Program-made: the position numbers and the translations under genes | Shown here: positions 12,101 through 24,100 of the stretch, piece by piece | Position numbering within the stretch: the stretch's first letter is position 1 | How the letters are laid out: every line of letters begins with the position of its first letter | Notes under the pieces: generated by a model | The model's database searches: none | What the model was told of the DNA's origin: nothing | The model's input: only the letters and a program-made list of their open reading frames with translations | NCBI GenBank assembly: GCA_963971405.1 | Contig: OZ020484.1 | Location: 6,448,001-6,512,000 of the forward strand | Reading direction: 5' to 3' | Source: Psococerastis gibbosa | Lineage: Eukaryota; Arthropoda; Insecta; Psocodea; Psocidae | Length of the DNA: 64,000 nt

Positions 12101-15100
12101 ATAGATACACCATGTTTTGCGAATTTAAAGATTTTTTTTGTCGATTTAGCCTGACCTTTTCATTCAAATTGCGTGGAGACAGAGAGAGAGAAATATTATT
12201 GAAATATTATTGTGTAGGTATGATAAACAATGGCTGAAACTCACGCCGGTTCTGTTTCGGATATTTCCCTTACAAACTTACATTCTCCATAAAATTAAGT
12301 AAGTACGGTCCAGCAGCAGCTATAAACTGACTATGAAATCCAATATTTCCGACTTCTACAACTTTGGCGAAGATCGATCTCTTTTGCAATTCATCGACGT
12401 ATTTGAGTACTGGAGATTCAAGGCCGGATATTGTTGTGCTTGTACTGCTGTTGTGACAAACCAGTTCGACATTTTCTGGCACCTCATCTTTCAGTTGCTG
12501 AAACCCCCTGCCTGAAGACATTTTGATGAAACTGAATTAAAACTCCTCGATAATTCATTAAAAGAGTCAATACAAACCGTTTGATTAATTCTCATTTGGG
12601 CTCCCCTTCCAAATGTAAGTATAGGTATATTGTAATTTTTATACTTGAAGAAAATTACAAGTTATTATTATTATTATTAATAATATTCTCGGACTAACTT
12701 TAAAAAGCAAAAAAACCAAAATCATGTACATACGAAACAGGGGACCTTTACAAATAAAAAGAAAATATTTCTTCCATACACACGATTGCCTGCACAGAAT
12801 AAAAACAGAAAATTGTAAATCCGAAGACAAAATTGAAGTAGTAAAAGAGCATAAGTACCTCGGTCTGCAAAATGACAGTGGAATGACGTGGGAAAACTAC
12901 ATAGAAAGACTCAGGCTCAGGGATTGCGGCTTTGGCACGAACAAAATATGGAGTACCTTTTTAAACAATTAAATTAGCATAGGTCTACCATGCCCTGGTC
13001 GAATCCATAGTAAGTTACGGCATAACAGTATATTTCAAAGATAGAAATACATACACCTACAAACTAGAAATGATATAAAAACGTATAATAAAAAACATGA
13101 TATCCAATAACTAAATTATTCAAGTATAAAGTAATAATAGATAACTATTTTAAAAATGAATTCCAAGTAGATGATTAAGGGGAGCATAATACAAGAAACC
13201 AAAAAAGCTTAAGTTTGAGATAACTTATAACAAATATGGAGAAAGATTAAACAAAGTAGGCCTACTCATACCAAAGATATCAAATGAACTTCCCCCAGAA
13301 ATGGAAAAAATTAAACAGATGGGTTAGTTAAAAGCGGGGGCAAAAAAATGGTTCGTCAATGGGAGGGATTAATAATAAAAACAGACTACCTATTAACATT
13401 TAAAAAATAAAATACAAATAAAATATAAAATAAAATAAATAAGTAAATAAAACATAAATAAATAACTAAAATAATATGATGAAGCCTTGTTTAGCAGCAC
13501 GGAATGAGCCTTTTGTCCCAAATAAGCGCTTGCTTGGGGATGCAGGATGTTATTATTATGTAACTTAGTATAATATTAAGGTATTATTATGTAAGTCAAT
13601 GTACTTTGTAAATATATGCTCCTTGTCCAGGGGATACAAGGAAAAGAAAAAAAAAATTGTAGCACGAATGCAAGCATCTCCTCTTTGTGGCGTTGCAGAA
13701 GAATGCCTGAAGACGCGCTAGAGCTCTTCTGTTCTACCGATACTCTCCCCTTTCGTAAAAATTAACCTAAAGGTTGCCGTGCACCAATTTGCCCCCTCTC
13801 TGATATTCTCCGCAACCTTTTTTGAGACCCCATATGAAAATTATGAAACTGTATTTCATGAGTAGTTTCTGTTCAGATTCAATTTGTTTTATAAGGGATC
13901 TGTAAATTTACTGTTCGCCCAGAAAAGTTTGCAAATGTCCATGAAAATATACCTTAATGCTTTACCAAGTCGGGGACAAGCCCCGCCTCTCCATGTAAAT
14001 TCCCTATGCTGCATTTTCAAATCAGATAGAACTACTTTGCATGTGTTTGTATACACAAAACTTACGGGGGTCCATTCCAAATTCAGTGCATTAAGGTGGA
14101 CATTGCTTATTTTTTTAGCTAAAATTGTCGATCTGTTGCACTTTTTACGAATTCACGACTCCAATGTCAAAATTAAAATTAAAATTTTCTGAATGTTAGT
14201 TAATTGTCTTCAACTACCGTAGAAACGTTAGTGGAACGGTTTTAGGATCATCATAGAACAAAATCAAAGCAATATTTATTGTTATAAATATTATTAGTGA
14301 TGCGTTTCTTGAATTTGAGAAATTTATAAAATTTTCATCTTACCATACTGTGTTATAAAATGGATCAACTTGAAAGTAGACAGTTAATATCGAAGTTCAG
14401 GGCATTCAGACCACAGAAAAGAGTGTTAAGTCTTACCAAAGGAAGCAGGCCTAGTAAGAGGAAGCAACTGAAGCAACATTTCCGCATGAACCGTTTGGTA
14501 AGGCAAGCAAATTCACTAGGAGGCATGAATGATGATCTTAAACCTTTGCGAACTATTTAAGGAAGTTGAAAGTTACATTTAAGATATATATTATATATAT
14601 GTATACAGAGTCTAGGAGTCCGTCGAGGTATAAAATCAACAAAAATATAAAGGAAAGAAGACGTCAAAAATACTACAATAATCTCGACGAATGTGATGAA
14701 AGTATGATAAGGAACCCCATAATTATGTATATTCATCCTGGGATTGCTGACTGTTAAGCTTGGACACCCTGCGACAAGAAATATTAGAGCTTGATGGTCG
14801 TTACCAAATGCCCAAGGAGAGCTTCCGCGTATTTATCACTAGGCGTCTTCATTTCAGGTAAAATAAAAAACACAACCAGTCGGTTGAGGAGACTATTATA
14901 AATACACCCACCAGAAGTGCAGCAGAAACAAAGAAGTCACAATTTAAATGATTTAAGATGTTTGACAAAATACAACGTCTTGGTCGAGTCGCCACGCACG
15001 CTTTCTTGGCGTTAGGGATATTTTCATGGACATTTACAAACTTTTCTGGGCGAACAGTAATTACCAATTGCAGCCATAGCTCCTCGTTGTAAGGTTGCGT

Positions 15101-18100
15101 CCTTAACAGCTTTACCGCGATAGTAGGCGGCTAGGATCGTTTGCTCCAAGGTCAGGCTTCCATCGGCATATGCACATCCTAATTCGCCAAGAGAATGCCC
15201 AATTATACCATCAGGTACGATTTTCAGGACGTTCAGTATGTCGACTAGTGCAATCTGTAACAGCCAAATAATTGGCAAATGATTTAAATTTCTCTGCAAC
15301 GTTCATATAACGGACCGTACTATTTATTCTACCACTATAAAATTACGAATTTTACATTGTTAAACATACCCAAAATCTCGAACCTCGTAATTTTTTATAG
15401 GTATCTAAAAATATCAAATATACGCAGTTGATACATTGTTGGAAACAGCATAAAGCGGCTTCCCGGTGGAAAATTTCTTATTTGCAATTTGGCGCATGTC
15501 TTTGTAAAGATTTATCTACGCCAAACAGCGTTAACGTCTGAGAAAGAAAGATATGAAAAAATTCATGGAAACAGGATTTGGGCACCATAGTCTCCTCCTT
15601 CACCCCTACTTTTAGATGATTTTTTTATTATGAATGAAATATAAAGTTAATTAGAAAAATAGTTACTTGGACAGCAGCAATGCCGACAAAGGAGTTGAGG
15701 TTATCATTGAACATATTGGGATCGTCAGCCGTCAGAATGTTTATGAGGTCCAGACCAGCAGTGCTTTTCAGAATATCATGGCACTCTTGAATGGAATTTC
15801 GCGCTGAAGGCAACTTCATAAGATCCCTACCCATGCCAGGCCATTGGCTGCCCATTCCAGAGAACACAAACCAAATTGGCCGTTCCTCACCTCCGAAAGT
15901 CTGTTAATGTAAATATATAGGCTTTACATTTATAAATTTCGTATATTAATCGTAATACTAGTAATATCATGATCATAATCTGCAATCAAATACTAGCATA
16001 TAGGACTCTGCTCTAGCATGCATCCACAAAAATTGGAAATCATACAAAAACATATCTGAATTCAGCATATCTGAATAGTATGTTAAACCATTCATATACA
16101 TTCCAAAGATTTCAATACCTACCTTCAATGAACTCATCGTTAAAGTTAAATACAGGCGAGATGGGACATTCACTCCACTGTCAAGGATATTTTTTTTCCT
16201 TTCTGGTGCCACATGCAACTCGAAATTCAGAATGCCAAATTTTATTTCTCCTATGTAGAAATCGGCTCACCCTAAGTGTCTAATTTTTGTTCAGAACTTA
16301 CCTGGTAGCTAGATATCGCTTTGTTTTCTTTCGACAAAACTATGTAGCCTCTGGCCAGGTGCTGGGGTATATCATTTTTGAAAATTTCATGAACGAGACT
16401 GATGAATTCGTTATCATATGAAACGTCTTCGTCAATCTAAAACAATTGAATTCAGTTATTATTGTGTAAAATAGCAATAACCATTACTCTTGTAGATTTT
16501 GTGACAATAAAATCAGGTTTTGGATTAATTCATTGGCAATGTATGTTCTTTCTATGCAATATAATCTTACTTTTGGAGCACTCTACGTTTAGATCACTGG
16601 TGAAATTAATGATAATAAGTAATTCTGAAATTAATGTAATTAAAAAAATTAAAAAAAAATGGTAAATGACTCTTGGTTAGGAATACTTTGTTTTTAATTT
16701 TGAAGCAATAAGTTACATTATTATTTACATTTAAATTCCATGGATTATCTTTATATTCACCACATACATGATGGAATATTGCTGGAAAGAGGTCGTCAGT
16801 TCGTGCGGACAGGAAGGCAAGTCTTGGTATTTCTTGCACAGAAGCAGCTTTGGGCTTTTTGAAACCTTCGAGAATGCAATGGCCGTACAAATTTCCATGG
16901 GAATAACTGTTGACGGCAATTAGCGTGTCCTCCGGAAGTGTCCAATTTTCATCGACGACCTGAAAGAAGTTTTTTTTTAAATATTTACAACGTTGTTTTG
17001 GGGTAGGGAATTTACAAGCCATCTATAGTAAGTAACATTATTTATTTATCCTAAATATACACAATCATATGTATAGATAGTTACCACACACCAGTCCCCA
17101 TTGTTTTAACTGTTACATTAGTCTTAGCATTATATATAGCAATGTTTCTTAAAAGTGATTTACAGGTACATACAGTGTATACACTTAATTATATACTGTA
17201 TACTTGTATACAACATTTTGAAGGGGGTTTGATCTTGAAATGATAAGATTGAAATGATAAGTTCTGAAGACATTTTCCTAAACTTGAACATTGGTCACCG
17301 TCTCAAATGCATCGGAATTTGGGGGTGCACGGACCTTTATTTTTCCTTGCTGTCATAGGTATCCTTTTAAATCAAAACGTTTCAAATTTAACGTAAGGAA
17401 AGAAACATTTGAAAGCATTTTTGCACTGCATTTCTATGTGTGCAGTTCTTTCATATTTTGCTTGGAGTGTCATCATGATACTGATTGGACTACTGTGTCA
17501 GGAATATTTAAGTGGGGAATTATTATGGAAATTTTAAATATTGGTGGTCACGAAATGTTGCTATTTATGGTTCGTTCAAATAAATATGCGATTTCAGGAT
17601 AGTCATATTAATGTACTATATCTCAAATGCTTGCATGGATTGTGTTTATTAATAACCAATATTTTTAGGACCTATCTCATAGTGTCACTCAATAAATTAT
17701 ACCCGATGCTGTGTTACTTATTTGGTACTTAGCGCATCCACGTATTTGTAGTCCAATAGATGACTTCTAGTTTAAGCCCCGCGTCGTGTGTAGCGCCACG
17801 GCTACACTTGTCTTTTCTCTCTGGCATAAAGCCCCATCTATCTGTCGTTGTTTTCCAAAAGGGGGCGCCTGTTCTCAGCCGTTACAGATCGCGAAGGTGG
17901 GGTATGGGGGACTTGATCCCAGCAGGCAGCATTAATGCCTCATTCTGAGGGGAAGACATTGGGCGGTATTGATGTCAGGCATGTAGACGGTGTGTGTCTG
18001 GCGCAACAACAGGTTTGGTTGAAGCTGTATCTGGCCAAGCTGCGGGACCCAGTATATTGGCCATAATGTGACATTGTTGCGGTCTTTGGATTGCTTGGCT

Positions 18101-21100
18101 GGCGTGGCACTTCTCATCTTTTAAGGAGCGATTCCGCAATAGGATACGTTGTTGATTAGTTACGCATGCTTGAGGCATCCTGTGACCATTCGTACTGCCT
18201 CATTTAGTGCAACGTCCAACTATTTCGTTTGGGCAGAGTTGCATTACACAGATAAGGTAGGTCCCAAGGCTGTCGTTCTTAGGATGGAAGTTTGAGTACC
18301 CCAGTAGCTTCTCGTTAGCTCTTTAAGGATGCTGTTATACTCGATGAAATATTAATTTTGTTGACTTCGCAGTCTTTTTTGAAGCTCAGAAGTCACACCC
18401 CGGTATTTTGTGTAAGGGGGATCATTCATCATCATCTTCATCATCACTATCATCATCATTATCATTATCGTCATGGTGTGATACTCGTACTTCCGATATA
18501 AGTAACCGTTACATTGTAGTATTATGTGGTATATATAGTACTGGTATAACACTGACATTAAATTAACTTTGGTTGAAGAGGTAACCTCCTCGTTATAACC
18601 GAAATTAGAGGATACGGAAAAAACTGGGCCATATCAAAGTCCACGAGCCAAGTTCCAACACCCACCCGACTGTTGCGCGACCCATTAGTTATACACGAAA
18701 GAGCATAAACGTGAAATTTGGCACTTTTGAGCCCCTGTAGTTTTGCCCCCACTGCACCTATTGAAATTTTGAATTTTTCCTAAAGTTATGCTTCTCTATA
18801 ACATATTAAAAAAGTTAGGTTCCAGGTTCACAGGGGGCGTAGATACAGATACCTGAAAACCCCTAAAAAGCCGGGAAAAAACGAACTATATACATACTGT
18901 ATATAGATGAATGACTGATCAAAATGTTTAGGCACTTCTACTGTACCTGGAAACCTGAAATTTTGCGTGTGGTTAGGTAATGTATTCAAACCAACAGAAA
19001 AATTATGAAATCCAAAATATCTGCTGTCGTTTCTGAACTACATCGCAAAATGTGCTTATTCAGAGCTTTTTGTAATATGACATCCGCTGGACCTAGAAAT
19101 CTGAAATAGGTGGGTAATAATCTAAAACTAACAGCAAAGTTCCAAAATCCAAAATATTCGCTCTCATACCTGAACAACAGTGTAGAAATTAAAAACTAAT
19201 GTGGCTTGTAGTTCTTAGATGCATGTTGCATTGTAATGTGTGCTTTCTTGTCTTATTGCTGTTGTTGTTGCTGTTGTAGTTTCTGCTGCTACTGATGTTG
19301 CTGTGGTTCTTTTTGCTGCTGCTGTTGTTGTTGCTGTTTCTGCTATTATTGTTGTTTTTGCTGCTGTTGTTGTTGTTGTTTTTGCGGTTGCTGTAGTTTG
19401 TATTATTGTTGTTGCTGTTGCTGCTGTTGTTGCTTTTGTTGATGTTGCTGTTTCTGCTGTTGTTGTTGTTGATGTTATTGTTGTTGTGATTTTCAAATCT
19501 TTGTGACTCAGGCGACTAAGGAAAAGGCCAACCAACCTATTCCTTAAACAATTAGTCACATAGGTAGTTTATAGCAAATTCAAATAGGACTGCAAAAAGT
19601 ATTGATATCTAAACAAAAAAAATCCGCGTAAAACGGGCCATCTTCATAGGCATGATTCCTGTTGCTCTTGTTGCTTTTGTTGTCCAAGTGCCGTTGAAAT
19701 CTTTCGACTTTACTGAATTATTATGCCCATATCAAAATCAACGTATTCTTAAATGATTCCTGAGCAACGTCGTTGACCAGAGCGTTCCTGATAGCAGATG
19801 TTTTATGGTGGCCGGCCGCCGTGGTGGTTTCATGACTTTGAGACTTTGTATTAAAGAATGAGTCCTCAGCCAGTGTACACCATGGTGCCACCACTTAACC
19901 TACAAACAGCAGCGTCCGTCTAGCAGTTCGCCTCTATCCAAACGTACATTACGAGTCTTACACAATATGAAAAGTATGATGTCACAAGTAGACCTACTGC
20001 AAAAAGTTATGAGATCCCAACAAAAATACTTCGTGTAAAAACAGGCCAAGTTCCTAACACCAGTAACACCGATCTTGCAAAAAGTTTAGCCATTCAAAGT
20101 AATGAAATCTTAAATTTGGCCAAGTTCTTTGGCCATTTAAAGTTAAGAGATAGGGATGAGGGCCAAGTTCATAGGTCGTAGGATTTTTCAAAATATAAGG
20201 CTGTGTATTAGATAACTTGGCCTGGCTCTTAACCTAAATAAGAGCACAACTTCACCAGGAGCGTCTTATTTTCATACGAATAAGCGACCCAGTAATTGTA
20301 TCCTAGCCTTAATGACGGTATCGAAATAAAGAAATAAGGACTTTTCTTGTTCTATTACTAAGCCAACCTAGCGGAGTTAGGACTATAAAGCCCTCTCTTA
20401 CAATCAACTAGGAAGGCCCGGGACCGCTTGCTTTAGTAGCCAGTGTGAAACTCGAACCAACAACCTTTCGGGGGAAAGTCAGAGTCTGTACCACTTCTCT
20501 ACATGTCCTACTTCATTTGCAAGGCCAAATTATCTAAAACGCAGCCATATATTTTGAAAAATCCTGAGACCTATGAACTTGGCCCTCATCCCTATCTCAT
20601 AACTTTAAATGGCCAAAGAACTTGGCCAAATTTAAGATCTCAGTACTTTCAATGGCTAAACTTTTTGCAAGATCGGTGTTACTGGTGTTAGGAACTTGAC
20701 CTGTTTTTACACGAAGTGTTTTAGTTGGGATAATATATAATACTACAATGTATTGAATAAAGCATTGCCTTTATGCAATTAAGTAAGCTCACAGACCTGT
20801 TCGGTTAGATAGTTGTGCTAACCTGTCTAGCAACACGAATCATGTCAATTGGAGCGTAAGTAGAGAATAAGGCGATTACTGGACTTTTGGGGCTTGTGGT
20901 CCAGCGGTTAAGACGACACCCCGGTTAGGCGTAGATGGTGGGTTCGAATCCCGCCAAGCCCAGTTTTTTCCATATCCTCTAATTTCGGTTATAAGTAACC
21001 GTGTTAACTTTAATTCAAAAAATAGTTGTAAATATAATATTCCTGATACTGTACCTTTAATTTCCCTTGTAAAAGACCGGTAATAGCCTGGTTGGGAGTT

Positions 21101-24100
21101 TTGTAATATCTGTTAGCTGGAACCTTGCCATGTTCGAGTGCGATGATTGCTTTGACAATGCTTAACAAATCGGCAGACCCTTCTGCGTTACCAATGTTAC
21201 TTTTAACACTTCCAACCATCAGTGGTGTTTTCCTATTGTAAGCAAAGACATCTGTTATGGCGTTCAACTCTGCAGTGTCCCAGTCCTGTAAATTTTAATT
21301 ATTTTTAATTGCTGCAAAATCCTTTTCGCTAATAATCTGTTAAGTAGGTACTTAGAGCTGCTAAGTGATCGAACAAAAATATTCTGGATAATGTGTTGAT
21401 ACATTTTATTAATTTATTAATTCATAATTGCAGAATGCAACGTGGGGTTTTAACGGATGATTTTTAAAATGAAAAACTGGAGGTTTGTCCTTTTTATGGC
21501 TTAGGATAACTGGAAGTTCCAAAGATGTTTTAACCCTTCAACCTCCAGGAACCGACGTTGTATTAGTCACACCGTTCTTAACTTCTTAAGGAACAAACCT
21601 ATTGTACAACCTGTCGAAACCATTATTTGTGGAGACACACTCAATCCCTCTGTATCGGCTTCGATGGCAAGGTGGTAGCGTGCTTGTACTTGTGCAAGTC
21701 TTTGCGTGCCATGCGATTGGAGGCGTGTCGTAACTCAGCACAAGTATTAATTTACTCATTGAGGTGACTGAAGAGGTCAATCGGATACATTCATTAAATT
21801 GTATGTATGCTATTAACCTTTTTTAAAAAAAAAAAAAAAAAAAAAGTTCTAAGCCCTTACTACTTTTCAGCCTTGAGGTAAGGGTTCATTCAAAGATGTG
21901 TGGAGAATTCTCTTGAACTGACTCTAAATCTCCTCAAGTACCCGACTAGCTACGGATAGGTCATTTTGCTAATTAATAAGAAATATCATAGGTATACATG
22001 GTTGTACATTTATATTATTCACAAATAGCGGACTTACTCTATACGTAGGAATGTTACGAACTTGTGCACGTTTGGTTACTCAACTGGATCTCAAGCTCAA
22101 CCATAGACAAAATTGGCAGTGTAGAGACATCTGGGAACCAACGGAAGGGATGCGCAGGGCTATGGCCCCATACTCTCAGCTCTGAGTACTGGATAATGAT
22201 TGGGAGAGAGCCCTCGCTCACCGCCCCATTACCACGTTTACATGAAATTCATTCTTGATGCACACTCATAATTATAGCTGATATCTACTTTACACTTTTA
22301 CAATTTGGAGGTCTTCTAATAAAAGTGACTTTGGCGAGTCAAGAATCAAAACACATGTGTCACGACAATAAAAGAACGTTTATGGTAAAAGTTGGATGAG
22401 ACTGGACGACAGTAACTGTCAGTCGCTGCCTTTTATCACCTCCGGATGACCGTTGGCCAGGTGGTAACGTGCTTGCACTTATGTGAGTCTTTACACTCCA
22501 TGCGATCGGAGACGTGTCGTAGCTCAACACAGGTACTAACCTAAAAAGGCGACTGAAGAGGTCAATCGGATACATTCATTAAATTGTTTGTATGCGATTA
22601 ATCTTTTTAAAAAAAAAAAAACAAAAAAACATATATAAGCATAGGCGGCTTAGACATCTACGGTACACAGCCTGAAGTTCTACATGCATCAACCGACACC
22701 CGAAGTGATGCGACGAAATGCACAAGCCAGATCATGTTTGCAGACCTTGCTAAGGTTTGCAAACCGACCCGGGAAAAAACCTACTGTGAGAGATACTGAC
22801 GTCACAGATGTTGAAGTTGAAGCCTGCAACCTTCAGTCCTACCTTTATGCCAGTGGCGTAAGCCTCCAAGTAGCCAATTTTCTCCTTGTCTATTCCACAA
22901 TCCGCATAAGTCCGCTCCAAAAATTGTAGCCAACAGCTTCTGGACGGTCTTATTGAAGAGGTTGAAACATTTAGAATAGACTCACAGGAAACATGCTTTA
23001 ACTTAGCATAGATCCTTTTTGCTTGTTTGGCCCTTTGCAAAATTAGTGTCGCGTAGCATTCAACTCTTTGGAATCCATCAGCTAAAAATATGGAAAGAAA
23101 ACCAGCCAAGATAAGGAATCGGAGAATCTGCTCTGAAAATATTGAGACCATAGCTAGGTGGTAGCATGCTTGTATATTTGAGAGTCTCTACACGCCATGC
23201 GATCGGAGCTCATCAAGGGTGCTAACCTACATATGCGACTGAAGAGGCCCATTGGTCAGGACTAATAGGCTAATTGGAGAAACTGCGGTAAAAGCTTAAT
23301 GATACCGACTTATAAATTGTGACTGAGATTAAGCTGGAGGTTCTTTTCGTAAACTAATTACAGTCATAATAAAACTATTTACCAAGATCTAGCGGTAAAA
23401 AAGTTAAAAGCTAAAAAAGCCCCAGGAGTAGACGATATACCAGCAGAATTGTTAAAAAAATATTGGGGAGAACTGCATGGAAGAGCTCTATAGACTGGTT
23501 TGTAAAATGTACAACACTGGCTCGATACCAAGAGACTTTGAGAAGTGCGTTATTGTGGCACTGCCTAAGAAGGATGGGACCACCAAATGCGAACAACATA
23601 GATAGCTCAGCCTAATCTCCCATGCGTCCGAGATCCTGACCAATATAATTCTAAAGAGAATAAATCCGATAATTGAAGAGCGATTAACCCCAGACCAATT
23701 TGGGTTCCGCAATGGCAGAGGAACACGAGAAGCGATTGTATCACTAAGAGTACTGCTAGAAAAAAGACTAAGAAGAAACCGTAGAACTTATATCGGTTTT
23801 ATTGACCTGGAGAAGGCCTTTGACAAAGTCCAATGGAAAAAGCTCTTCGAAATACTAAAAAAGTCTGGAGTCAAGCACAAGGACAGGAAAATCATATGGG
23901 CGCTATACAAGAATGAAGCGGTAGTCATAAGGTCTGGGACAGAAATTGGAGAGGCCAGAATACGTCAGGGGGTAAGACAGGGATGTTCGTTATCTCCGGC
24001 ACTATTTAATATATACATACAAATGGCCTTAAACGAGATGAGAGAATCGCTGCTTGACGTAAGAGGTGTGAGAGTGCAGGGGGTAAAAGTTGACATGATA

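Larger units (their letters stand above)
18552..21011. mobile_element. Composite palindromic element with about 60-bp terminal inverted repeats
   Basis: ATAACCGAAATTAGAGGATA followed by CGGAAAAAACTGGGC at about 18594-18629 recurs inverted at about 20960-20996, with GGTAAC/GTTAAC-type extensions outward. The interior holds degenerate tandem modules (18950-19180), a TTG/CTG microsatellite and a second inner palindrome (20030-20225 against 20520-20720). No transposase is seen. It fills most of the intron between exons 6 and 7. Probably non-autonomous. Confidence 0.65.

Noticed and set aside
19215-19559. Thr/Ala- and Val-rich ORFs on both strands
   Set aside because: They are translations of the TTG/CTG microsatellite.
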